Assembly: GCF_000330505.1 (NCBI RefSeq)
Contig: NW_004440334.1
Location: 6,111 to 18,294, forward strand
From: Entamoeba invadens IP1
Taxonomy: Eukaryota; Evosea; Mastigamoebida; Endamoebidae
Direction of reading: 5' to 3'
DNA: 12,184 bases
The notes under the pieces were generated by a model. That model was not told where the DNA came from. It searched no databases and worked only from the letters and a program-made list of their open reading frames with translations. Both the position numbers and the translations under genes were made by a program. Shown here in pieces: positions 1-8,759 of this stretch. Each line of letters starts with the position of its first letter. The first letter of the stretch is position 1.

Positions 1-75
1 GAATTCAAGAAACGCCGAAAATTCTCCTGAAATTTGTAGAACCGAGTGAGACGGAGCATTGAAAAGAAGGCTCAT
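1..75 (-). CDS. Possible 5' end of a leftward gene, cut by the window edge
   Basis: Reading leftward from the ATG at 75-73, the frame stays open for 25 codons to the window edge. The peptide begins MSLLFNAPSHSVLQISGE. The base composition of 1-80 is much closer to that of a coding region than the AT-rich DNA further right, which is the main reason to list it. The frame is also open upstream of this ATG across the GC-rich hairpin, so the true start is uncertain; I chose the ATG because the sequence upstream is dominated by the hairpin. I do not recognise a family, and 25 residues are too few to exclude a chance open frame in GC-richer DNA. It could equally be non-coding DNA belonging to the structured island beside it. 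Confidence 0.25.
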   Translation of the reverse strand, partial: MSLLFNAPSHSVLQISGEFSAFLEF

Positions 76-94
76 AAAGACACACTCAAACAGT

Positions 95-238
95 CTGTTT
101 GTGCACCGTTTCACCCACTTTCCAAGTCCTCCCTTGGCGCGGATCCCCCCCTGATCCCCCCCCGCAAGCGGGGGGAACCACATCCGCGTCCACACAGTAC
201 GGACAAGGAAAGTGGGTGACATGGGGACGCACAAACAG
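95..238. repeat. GC-rich nested inverted repeat (multi-stem hairpin)
   Basis: Several nested or side-by-side stems are visible. The outer stem is CTGTTTGTGC (95-104) with GCACAAACAG (229-238), 10 bp perfect. The next is CACCCACTTTCC (112-123) with GGAAAGTGGGTG (207-218), 12 bp perfect. Inside lie CGCGGAT (138-144) with ATCCGCG (182-188) and CCCCCCGC (158-165) with GCGGGGGG (168-175), separated by only AA. Two side hairpins are possible: CCAAG/CTTGG at 122-137 and GTCC/GGAC at 188-204. A competing palindrome, CAAACAG-T-CTGTTTG, lies at 88-102. Two GATC-plus-C-run repeats (142-151 and 153-163) sit in the middle. The fold resembles a branched structured RNA or a foldback transposon end. I cannot assign it to a known RNA family. 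Confidence 0.7.
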
Positions 239-260
239 TGGCTGAAAAATGGACTTCCTT

Positions 261-1018
261 CAAAAAACACTCGCGGCAAATATTTTTTTTTGGTAAAGGT
301 GGTGGTGGTCAATGTAGGTCCCATTAACAATTATATTATTTTTTTGTTAATCGTGGCTCAAAAATGCATTAATTATCACTTTTTACTAATGGTATTGTAA
401 TTTATATTAACACTCCATTGGTTTATTATTATAATAGTAATATTTGGGAATTGAAATTTGTTAAATAAAGTTCTTTTAGTTGGTGCAAATTATACGTATA
501 AAGACGGGTTTTACATTTTAAATAATATTCAGGTTTTGTTGAAAATGTTAAAGACAAAGGTTTTGTGTCTAAACTAAACTATTAATTAATAACAATAAAT
601 TATATTACAATAGTATATTATTAATGAACATAAAAATCACAAAACAAATTCTATTAACATAGTTGAATAAAATCTAATTTTTACTATAAAAACATTAAAA
701 AGTTAAATGGCAAATTACCACATTGTAAAAATAAGTTATTATTTATGTTATTAAAAAATCATAACAATACATATTAATTAAAATAGAATCATAAGGCAAA
801 TACCAACAAAAACCATCATAAAATACAAGTCATATTAATCATTACATTTAACATGTAATAATGAAGGTTGTCTATCTATATTTACCATCCACACCTTTTC
901 AGCCCATCCACAGTAAACTATGCCATAGTATTTTATCACAAATTATATGTTATTATATAAATTATTCAATTTTATTAATAAATTAGCATTTTTATTTTTT
1001 GATTGAATATAGTTATTA
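261..1018. other. AT-rich non-coding stretch
   Basis: From about 265 the sequence changes abruptly from GC-rich to strongly AT-rich and stays so. Short open frames exist, such as one overlapping 212-400, but they begin inside the hairpin or have no coding character. The only mildly different patch is 861-950, with two direct copies of CCATCCACA (885-893 and 904-912). I see no RNA gene, promoter or coding remnant here. Confidence 0.6.
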
Positions 1019-1039
1019 AGGCGACCTTCGAGATTGTCA

Positions 1040-1071
1040 CGACCCAAGTAATCCTAAGATCTTTTGGGTCG
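1040..1071. repeat. Subterminal hairpin inside left end of element A
   Basis: CGACCCAA (1040-1047) is the exact reverse complement of TTGGGTCG (1064-1071), with a 16-nt loop. It lies about 20 bp inside the left end of element A. A GCCCAAGC stretch (3169-3176) lies at a comparable distance from the right end, so the motif may be a subterminal binding or folding signal. Confidence 0.5.
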
Positions 1072-1272
1072 AATTTATTATTTTTTTGTAAATCGGCATT
1101 TTACTTTCCTTTTTACCAAATAAAAAAAATATTTTAAAAAATTTAACATTTTTTTCTGAATTTACACATTGTTGAATTGGTTAAATAAAATCATCATTAA
1201 CCTTAACAGATCGTTTTATCAATTTTCATAACAAAGTTATCTACACAATCAAACGTTCAAATAAACAAAAAA

Positions 1273-1293
1273 ATCAACACAAACAGTGTTGAT
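1273..1293. repeat. Short perfect hairpin in element A
   Basis: ATCAACAC (1273-1280) pairs perfectly with GTGTTGAT (1286-1293) over a 5-nt loop AAACA. No gene is near it. Its role is unknown and it may be chance. Confidence 0.4.
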
Positions 1294-3205
1294 ACAAAGG
1301 TAATTCTCAAATTAAATATCCACTTAAATAATAGTTGTTTATTACATTGATTTTATTGATTGTAAATAATAACTTTTGTGCAATGACTATGATATACATT
1401 AAAACAAAAATAAACGATTATCATCAAGTTCATTGTGTAAATACGTCAATGTACACAATTTTCGTTAAACGACTTTTGTTGATAATTACATGTAAAAGAG
1501 TTGTTATAGACAATTATTTTTTTTATAACTATCGTTTTATTGTTATTCATGTAAAAACACATAAATAAACATATATACCTTAGTAACACCACAACATTTA
1601 TTATATATAATAGAAACATGTATTGATTATTAATTTCAATAATTTAATAACAACAGATGATATATCATGTTTCACTGTTAATCACAACATTTCCCATTTT
1701 TATAAAATGTCAAAAATTAAACATGATAAATTTTTGTGTGAAAACGTGTAACATCAAACCTGAACTTGAAATCGTTACATTAAAATTACTGGAATAGCAC
1801 AGCTTAAAACATTTTTGCTATTAACTTGTTGCTCTCTTATATATATACATAAGATATAAAAATAAATATTCTATCATCAAAAAGCAAAAGCAGACAATAA
1901 AAAAATTATAAAATTGATTCCAGTTCTTTGTTGTGGTTAATTAAGTTAGTCATTTAAAAAAATAAATACACTTTGATGATTATTTTAAAATTCAATTATA
2001 TACATATTTTTATTATAACAGTTATTTTTTTTGGTTCAGACATAACAATGAATTAAAACATAAATGTTTCTATTTTTGGATTTAAATAATGATGCTTATG
2101 TTATCCAAGTAATACACAAACATTTAATAACAATTCAATTGTATTTAAATTGAATATTAATAAAATAGAAAAATATTTTTAATTAAATTTATAAGATACA
2201 TTTAATCGTATCTAAGAGACAACATTAATGTAATTAAAAAACAAATTGGTTTGTTATCATCATTTTTAATTTGTTCACGTGTATATTTGATTATTTATCA
2301 TAAACATAATTAATGTAATTGTTAGTTATATCAACCAGTAAATATATTTTTATTTAAACGTAACATGTACAAATGGGTTGTGAACAACAAGTAGTTAAAA
2401 ATATTTATTTACATTCTTTTCATTATATAATATTTATGTATTTGTTTAGTTTGAAATTATATGTTTACACACTCAAAAAGTTTACACATTAATAATTTTA
2501 TCCATTTTTACAATGAGCGTATAGAGTATAAAAATGAATCATTTTATCTTAATTATCATAATACAATTATTAAAAGTAACTGTATTATCATGTTATTATT
2601 TCACTATTCAAAAACAGTTATGATGTCATTTTCATAATGTGCTATTTATGTGTGTAGTTAGACACAATAAATTAAAAAGATAATACATATTCAATAAAGA
2701 TATTTCCATGTTATTATCGACAGTGAGTTATTGGAAAATAATCGTTTTTAATGTAGTTACACAATGAAAATGGTCACACCTGTTCTAAATATAAAAGATA
2801 TTTTCATAAATCGAAAATATGTCAAAAAACTATTATCTATGGTTTATGTTTACATCAAAAATTACATTTAAACATGATGGTTAATTATTTATTATCCATT
2901 CCATGTCTTGTCATATTGGTAACTGTATGTGTAAATATCAAAAAACTACAATTTTAAATTGAAATACAATTGTTTAAATATGAATAATTTGAAAGAAATA
3001 CCATTATTTTTTTGTTTACCAAATATTTTTTTTGTAATCACTTTTTTACACAAAAAATAATTAATTAATTAATTATTATATTTTTAATTATTTGACACAC
3101 ATTTCAAACCTTTTTTACAAGTTCTAAATTATTTTAAGTATGTTTTTGACTTTAAATAATTATTGTCAGCCCAAGCATTTTGATGGATCTTCAAGGTCGC
3201 CTTTA

Positions 3206-3724
3206 CAATTAATTAAATAAATTAAAGCTAATTAATTAAAATTTTTAGTGTTAGAATTTTTAACAAAAATGTATTTTTTGAGGTAAATTCATTTCAACTA
3301 TAAAAGTAAAAAATGACTTTGAATAAAAATAATTTTTTGTTTTAACTTTCAAAAAATTGATTTTTTATGAATTAGGTCCAAAAAACGTATTTTTTTTCTA
3401 AACTTTTAGGCAGATTTTAAATCAATTACAACAAAAATGTCTAAAAATTTCAAAACCATACTCATAAAAGTGGTCTATCATGTTACTACTCTCAATTATA
3501 ATATATAAACTGTAATTCATAACGTGATAGTAAACTGTATTATAATTAAATTTATTATAATTATATAATATTTTAACAAAAAACAATATTTTAATATGAA
3601 AAATTCCGCGCAATGTCTTGAGTAAAAATTTACAAAAATAATAATTTAACAAGAAAGGCCGCGTTTTATAAGACAAAATATAAAATAGTGTATTAACTAG
3701 GGTTTGAAAAACAAAAAATAATAA
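3206..3724. other. AT-rich stretch between element A and the first transposase relic
   Basis: This must contain the left end of the Tc1/mariner element whose transposase relic starts at 3725, but I could not find an inverted partner for any part of it to the right of that relic. An imperfect hairpin pairs CTATCATGTTA (3474-3484) with TAACGTGATAG further right (about 3520-3530), 10 of 11 matching. A leftward open frame at 3422-3676 has the composition of random AT-rich DNA and I do not call it a gene. Confidence 0.5.
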
Positions 3725-4767
3725 ATGGAAATTGAACCAGATAAACTGTCCGATTCTGAGAGAAATCGAATGGTTAAAAATAAATGCGTGAGAAAGGCTT
3801 TAACAAAAGGAATGGCTTATAAAGAAGTCCAAGATTTGTTTTCGATGTCTTTTCGCGACATTTCCACAATAAAAAAAGACTTAAAAGAAGACAATCCAAT
3901 TGTTTTAAAAAAAGAAAGGAAGAAAAATAAAACATGACAAAGAATTCACAAAGAAAGTAGTCGAATTGACATAAAAAGATATTTTTTCTTCTTCAAAAAT
4001 TATTGGAAAAGAAACAAAAAGTAGTGCATCAACGGTCAACAGAATCATACACAAAGAAGGATTCATTTATATTAAACAAATCCAAAGACCGAGCATAAAA
4101 CCAATTCACTTTAAAAAGAGACTTGAATTTTGTAAGAAACAGACATAAAAACGCTCGAAAATGTATGCATTAAATAAATGGATGAACAATACAATATACT
4201 CTAATGAAAGCCGCTTTTGCTTGCTATCTGATGGCCGTTGTATTTGGAGGAAAAGGGGGGTATCCAGAATAATCTTTCGTGAATTGTTCTAAATACACCG
4301 TGTCTACAATGGTGTGGGGAGGTATAGGGAGAAATTTTCAAAAGAAACTATCTATTTGTCAAAGTCGCATGAATAAAGATGGTTATGTTAAAATGTTAAA
4401 AGAAAATGAAGTTTCTGTAGATGTCAAAAAAGTTTACGGGAAACGATTCTACTTAATGCAGGACGGGGCTCCATGCCACACTGCAAAAACACGATGCATT
4501 GGTTTGAAGAAAATGGTGTTAAAGTAGTCAAAAACTGGCCACCATATTCCCCTGATCTTAATCCAATTGAGAATTTATGGAGCGTCATGGAGAAGCGTCT
4601 AAGATTAAAAAAGAGCTCGTTTCAAAATGTAAAAGAGTTGGAAAAGGAATTATTTGCTGTATGGGATACGATTTCTATGGAAGAAATCAACAATTTGATT
4701 GATTCTACACAAAAGGTTTGCATTGTGTATCAAAAATTGTGGACAATTTATTGGATATTTACTTTGA
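3725..4767 (+). pseudogene. Tc1/mariner-type transposase, decayed (DD34/35E)
   Basis: This is the relic of a DDE transposase that would cut out and reinsert its own element at TA sites. The ATG at 3725 opens an N-terminal helix-turn-helix region (around GMAYKEVQDLFSMSF). The frame then shifts near 3922-3940, passes in-frame TAA stops at 3972 and 4146, and shifts again near 4270-4295, 4490-4496 and 4700-4712. Recognisable blocks in order are YSNESRF, LSDGRCIWRK, STMVWGGIG, MQDGAPCHTAKT and WPPYSPDLNPIENLW, then a C-terminus ending at the TGA 4765-4767. The second catalytic Asp (4462-4464) and the Glu (4569-4571) are present, 34 codons plus 2 nt apart across a frameshift. The first catalytic Asp, expected in the FSDES-type block, is Asn (AAT, 4203-4205). 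The family call is firm and the gene is clearly dead. No terminal repeats were found for it. Confidence 0.9.
4203..4205 (+). other. First catalytic Asp codon of transposase 1 replaced by Asn
   Basis: The block reads YSNESRF, where Tc1-type transposases carry Asp before Glu-Ser. The codon is AAT, and a single G-to-A change from GAT explains it. This would abolish metal-dependent cleavage even without the frameshifts. Confidence 0.75.
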
Positions 4768-5155
4768 AAACAAAGCAGAAAATATTTTTACTTCCGCTTT
4801 TTCTATATCCTCAATCTTAGTGAATTTAGTTGATTATTTATTTGATTTTAAAGTTTTTTTTCTATTTTAAATTGAAAAAAAGTTAAAAATAAAGTGGTAG
4901 TAAATAATACAAAAAACAAAATAATAGGATGTTTTTGTTTTAAAAATGAGATTATTAGGGTTATATTTAAATAATAATACCAATTTATGGTTTCCAGTTT
5001 ATACTATAAAATTTAACTTATTTTAATAAAATCAAAACTACTCTTTTTTACTATTGTTTTAATTCTATAACATTTTTAGTATAAAATTGTTATATAAAAA
5101 CAATTTTAAATAACATTTTTCTGCTTTTTTGTTCTTTAATTGTCGGGTTAAAATG
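4768..5155. other. AT-rich stretch between the two transposase-bearing elements
   Basis: It runs from the end of the first transposase relic to the left end of the DD33E element and should hold the right end of the first mariner element. I found no convincing inverted match to 3203-3724. No gene or RNA is seen. Confidence 0.5.
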
Positions 5156-5157
5156 TA

Positions 5158-5296
5158 CCTTTAATTAACACTGTTTCAAAACAATAATTTATTGTTTCAG
5201 AATAATGATATTTGTTTCTGTAAATGATTTATTTTTCAATAATTATGACCCGTTGTTGAAAAAACTGTGTTTCAATTCTCAAAACAATAAACACAA
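5158..5296. repeat. Left terminal inverted repeat of the DD33E element
   Basis: About 139 bp, matching the reverse complement of 6669-6859. The outer 42 bp, to TTGTTTCA, are nearly perfect and the inner block ending AACAATAAACACAA is also matched. Four GTTTC motifs occur, at 5173, 5194, 5214 and 5269. The first two lie 15 and 36 bp from the end, exactly mirrored in the other repeat, so they may be transposase-binding sites. Confidence 0.85.
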
Positions 5297-5351
5297 TTAA
5301 TTAATACCTAGTTAAAGATCTTCCATCACAAAAACTATGGCAGAAACAATA

Positions 5352-6543
5352 TTAATAAAATTCATCACAATTCATCTTAATTAGACTTATTTCATCAAAA
5401 CAATTTGAGATGTTTTCAATCATTTCTGCTATGATATTATTGAAAATAATATCATAGCAGTCACATTATTCAATTTTCCAACTCAAACTTTCCATATTCC
5501 AAATAAGTTTTCTCTAGGGTTGCACTCTGGTGAGTTAGGCGCATTAAACAACACTTTGCACCCTCTGTCTTCTGTAAGTTGAACAATGTCATCTTTGTGG
5601 ATTGAAGCATTGTCCATGACAAATACAATTCTGCCTCCATCCGTTGTGAATGCTTCAATAAGGAAATTAAAATATTCAATAAATATTTCCCCGTTAATAG
5701 TTTGGTTAAATAAAGTACAATATTTTGAACCTGTATCACTTATAGCGCAGACACACGATAAAATAAATGTCGACAATTGGTGTTCACAAAAATGTTTTTC
5801 CTCTAACACCCAAATTTTTTAGATCTGACATTCACTACCTTCCAGTGACTCTCGTCGACAAAAACAACTTGATAACATGAAGAAATAAATTGATCAAGTT
5901 CTTTTCTTTTTTGTACTCGTAGCAATTTGTTTTCTTGAGAGTTCGCTCTGGTACCCCCTTATTGTGCATTCGGTAAAACTTAGAGATCGTAGTTCGGATA
6001 CTTTCATTATGTCTGGGTCTTTGATATATCTACTTATAGTTGAAATTGACACTATTTTATATTAGTTCTTATTTCATTCAAAACACTATCTGGTAAATGT
6101 TTTTTTAGTTTCTCTTATAGTTTTATTTTCTATTGTTAATTTATTGGCTATTTCGGTGAATAACTAAGGAAAATATTTTGGTTTTCTTCCCACTTTTTGA
6201 GTTTGCGTTATATCAATACCACCTTTCAGATACTTCAAATGCCGTTTGACCACTTGTTCATTCATTTTACTTTCGTCTTGATAATATCGCCAATCTTTGA
6301 ATTCTCCGTGTTCACAGTATTCATTATAAAGTCTGATTTTTTGGGACTGGGTCGCTTTAACATAAATTCTTTTTTGTTCTGTTTGTTTTATTGTAATTTG
6401 TATATCTCCAATTGGTTGTGTATCAGTGTTCTGCAAACTACCTGATCTTGTAATTTCATCTGTAGTTCTCAATTGTAAAATTGGTACTTCATCAAAAACT
6501 GGTTGTTGATGAGGATCTTCTTGATTCGAGAATGATTGGACAT
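5352..6543 (-). pseudogene. Tc1/mariner-type transposase, decayed (DD33E)
   Basis: Relic of the DDE transposase of the enclosing element. It reads leftward from about 6543 to a TAA at 5354-5352, near 400 codons including damage. In order it shows a hydrophilic N-terminus; helix-turn-helix-like blocks on both sides of an in-frame TAG (6166-6164), with EIANKLTIENKTIRE just after it; a third block ISTISRYIKDPDIM near 6005-6050; VVFVDESHWKV with the first catalytic Asp (5856-5854); VMDNASIHK with the second (5614-5612); and NAPNSPECNPRENLFGIWK with the Glu (5512-5510). Exactly 33 residues separate the second Asp and Glu with no frameshift between them, whereas 34 is usual in Tc1. At least four frameshifts occur. 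No clean start survives: the best ATG (6543-6541) is out of frame with the long open stretch behind it. All three catalytic residues remain. Confidence 0.88.
5426..5460. repeat. Perfect 16-bp palindrome within transposase 2 C-terminal region
   Basis: CTGCTATGATATTATT (5426-5441) is followed after GAA by its exact reverse complement (5445-5460). On the leftward strand the transposase frame is disrupted here: the C-terminal block IIAEMIENISNCFDEISL resumes only past the palindrome, in another frame. That fits a template-switch insertion inside the old gene. Confidence 0.85.
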
Positions 6544-6668
6544 TGTCTCTGTGAATAAACCGAAAATTGTTAACTGCTATTGAAAATATAGATTTAAATT
6601 GTGTTTAAATATATTTATTTGTTTTCCGAGTTAGTTATTGTCAAAATGTATTTGTTTTCATTGGTTGT

Positions 6669-6859
6669 TTGTGTTTATTGTTTTGAGAATTGAAACACAG
6701 TTTTGAAATAGATAATTAAAAAATTGAAACAAAAAACATTTTTTTCAACAATAGGTCATAATTAATAAAAAATTAATCATTTACTGAAACAATTATCATT
6801 ATTTTGAATAATAATAATGAAACAATAAATTATTGTTTTGAAACAGTGTTAATTAAAGG
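6669..6859. repeat. Right terminal inverted repeat of the DD33E element
   Basis: About 191 bp, longer than the left repeat because of insertions, including a run of ATT units and a block near 6700-6750. It carries five GAAAC motifs (6692, 6726, 6786, 6819, 6840), the reverse complement of the GTTTC motifs in the left repeat. The outermost two are at distances identical to those on the left. Confidence 0.85.
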
Positions 6860-6861
6860 TA

Positions 6862-7767
6862 TATTTTATTATTATTTTGAAACAAAACATTATAGTTTTA
6901 AAATATTATTAAACAAAATGAAACTAACTAATTATATTTTTATTATTTAAATATTGTGTTTCATCGACAGGTTTTAATTGTTTTTAACTAAATAATGATA
7001 AACATTACAAGTCACTAAAATGTTTTTGTTTAAATATTTAACAAAACGATGTGCTACTTTATAAAAACAATTAAATTGTTATTTAACATGTACTCAAAAT
7101 ATACAAATACAAAATATTAATAAAAATATTCAAAATACAAATGTTTTTTTTGAATTTAAAATATCAAGGTTAAATGTGTATTATTTCAAAAATATACTTT
7201 AAGTGAAAAAAATAACAATATAATAAAATAATATAACAACAAACACGACTATTCCACGTACATTTCACTTTGTTTGATTTGAGATTATACATATATCTAA
7301 TTATAAATGACATTGTATTTTTTTTAATAATATAATTTCTTTTAAGTAAAAACAAATTTTTTATTTATTATAATTAATTGTGTCTAATTTGATCCTAAAT
7401 TGTTAAAATGTTGTTTTTAAACATCTATTTTTTATCATAAATTGTGTCCTTTAATAAACAACTAATTATGTATTAATAAAACATTTTATAATTACGTGTA
7501 GAAAATTGGAGTTAGGTCATTTTATACATTTTAATTAACAAATAATAAAACAATTTGTTGATATAACACAAATTCATTTTATATTTTAATATTTTAAACA
7601 TAATTTGATGTTTTCATATAAATTGTTTTATTTTTTTTGCAAAGTGTATTATAAATCTATTAATGTAATATAATACACCGTGAATAGTAAAATGAAAAAA
7701 AATGTAACAGGAATTTTTAATTTTAAACGTGTTTGATTATTAATTATGTTCGAACACAAAATGTTTA
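6862..7767. other. AT-rich non-coding stretch
   Basis: No gene is seen. Two or three further GAAAC/GTTTC motifs (around 6879, 6919 and 6958) lie just outside the DD33E element; they may be chance or remnants of an older related end. A leftward open frame at 7170-7355 has no coding character. Confidence 0.5.
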
Positions 7768-7769
7768 TA

Positions 7770-7792
7770 AACTGTTTTTCAAAAGTCGGTAC
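7770..7792. repeat. Left terminal inverted repeat of element B
   Basis: Pairs with the right end after allowing a 2-bp longer T run there. It ends in GTCGGTAC, a motif repeated near the opposite end. Confidence 0.7.
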
Positions 7793-8734
7793 TAAAATGT
7801 CCCGATTTTTTTTTCATTAATTTTGTTTGTTATTTTTGGGGATCAGTTTTTTGTTTAAAAATCGCTTATTTATTTTTCCAAGTGAAAAAGAGAAAAACAA
7901 TCTTTAAAATATATTTTTTTACTTGATTAATTTTTAGGCGTTAAAAAATTCTATATAAAATTTGAAATAACGGGATTTTTGTTTTTGAAATACATGAGTT
8001 ATCCCAAAGTGCATTTTTAGTACAAAAGCAAATAATTTTTAATATCAATCTTTTTCATTATCAAACATTTTAATAATTAATGAAAATATTCACAAAACAG
8101 AAGTTTAGTTTGAAGATTATTATGCTAAATAGTGTTGTCACAAAAACAATAAAAATAACAAAATGATTTGATAACTTATCTTTGTTGGGTTTTATAAAGT
8201 CGACATTCTTTTTGGGCATTTCAGTGAGAACATTTTTTTAAAATATCCAATAACAAAACAATATTGTTATTTTGCATTATTGTCTTTCTTGTGTTGTTCT
8301 TTGGCTTGTGTCTGTTAGATTCATCAATCATTTGCTGTAATTTATTTTTTGGTCTTTTTGGAACTCTTTATTTCATTATTTTTTATTTGGAGAAGATAAC
8401 CACAGTTTGTTTTAAATTTCAATAAAATTTTAACGAAAGTAATATTCAGTTAAAACTCGACACAAACGACAACATCCAATTTACTTAAACGTTAATTGTT
8501 GTACTTTTAGGCCAACAATGCTGTGTATATGTTGTGAAATGTCGAGTTATGGTCGAATCAAATAACGGGATCTGTTTTTTGGAAAAGATGGCTAATATTC
8601 CGATATTTTCCCGAATTTGTACGAAAATAATTAAATGGGATTGGTTTTATGTCAAAATAAAGTCGGTACTTTCGATTTGATTTTTTTATGAAAAATAAAA
8701 AACGGTACTTTAGGAAGTTCTAAAAAAGATGACG

Positions 8735-8759
8735 GTACCGACTTTTTAAAAAAACAGTT
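8735..8759. repeat. Right terminal inverted repeat of element B
   Basis: Reads GTACCGACTTTT, an A run, then CAGTT at the very end, the reverse complement of the left end. It overlaps a self-complementary CGGTACCG at 8733-8740. Confidence 0.7.

Larger units (their letters stand above)
1019..3202. mobile_element. Element A: non-coding DNA transposon candidate with 10-bp terminal inverted repeats
   Basis: The left end reads AGGCGACCTT (1019-1028) and the right end reads AAGGTCGCCT (3193-3202), a perfect 10-bp inverted repeat in otherwise AT-rich DNA. Both ends are directly flanked by TTA (1016-1018 and 3203-3205), fitting a 3-bp target duplication. If the end is placed one base further in, the flanks are TTAA on the left and TTTA on the right, which would instead suggest a piggyBac-like site with one change. 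The roughly 2.18-kb interior is AT-rich and has no credible reading frame or transposase motif, so it would be non-autonomous. A TTA duplication is known for the PIF/Harbinger superfamily, but the ends alone do not settle the family. The short repeat means chance cannot be wholly excluded. Confidence 0.55.
5158..6859 (-). mobile_element. Complete but dead Tc1/mariner element (DD33E type), 1702 bp
   Basis: The left end (from CCTTTAATTAACACTG at 5158) and the right end (its reverse complement finishing at 6859) are long inverted repeats. Each is flanked by TA (5156-5157 and 6860-6861), the target duplication typical of the Tc1/mariner superfamily. The size is normal for the group. The transposase relic lies between the repeats and reads leftward. 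Both repeats have drifted by substitutions and small indels, so the element is old. It sits about 390 bp beyond the first transposase relic and points the opposite way. Confidence 0.88.
7770..8759. mobile_element. Element B: 990-bp non-autonomous TA-flanked element
   Basis: The left end reads AACTGTTTTT then AAAAGTCGGTAC (7770-7792). The right end is the same in reverse complement (about 8735-8759) with a small length difference in the T run. Each end is directly flanked by TA (7768-7769 and 8760-8761), as expected for Tc1/mariner-type insertion. There is no credible reading frame; one leftward open stretch (8367-8221, 48 codons without a convincing start) is too weak to call. CGGTAC occurs at 7787, 8664, 8703 and 8733, all near the ends, and the direct repeat AAATAACGGGAT occurs at 7965 and 8560. 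It looks like a MITE-like derivative whose parent transposase is not in this window. Confidence 0.72.

Noticed and set aside
1..6. GAATTC at the first base, suggesting a cloned EcoRI end
   Set aside because: The same site recurs inside the window (for example near 3941 and 6299) and the other end does not match, so it proves nothing.
212..400. Rightward 62-residue open frame
   Set aside because: It begins inside the GC-rich hairpin and continues into random AT-rich DNA, with no family resemblance.
1335..1568. Rightward 77-residue open frame in element A
   Set aside because: It lacks an ATG at its start and its residues (Ile, Asn, Tyr, Phe, Lys) are what AT-rich DNA yields by chance. No motif is seen.
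3050..3090. AATT tandem run
   Set aside because: A simple low-complexity repeat common in this composition, with no further structure.
3422..3676. Leftward 84-residue open frame
   Set aside because: Composition is that of random AT-rich DNA, no motif is visible, and it lies where the 5' end of the first mariner element should be.
5426..5460. Hairpin read as an intrinsic transcription terminator
   Set aside because: The context is eukaryotic, the arms are AT-rich, and the position inside the transposase frame fits a template-switch insertion better.
5586..5822. Rightward 78-residue open frame
   Set aside because: It is antisense to the DDE domain of transposase 2 and is explained by it.
6197..6445. 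Rightward 82-residue open frame
   Set aside because: It is antisense to the N-terminal part of transposase 2.
5040..7110. Apparent similarity between the two flanks of the DD33E element (TATAAAAACAATT...AACAT)
   Set aside because: The match is short, gapped and made only of A and T, so chance is the simpler explanation.
8221..8367. Leftward 48-codon open stretch within element B (PKRPKNKLQQMIDESNRH-like)
   Set aside because: It is hydrophilic and looked like a possible DNA-binding relic, but it is short, has no start near its beginning and matches no family I can name.
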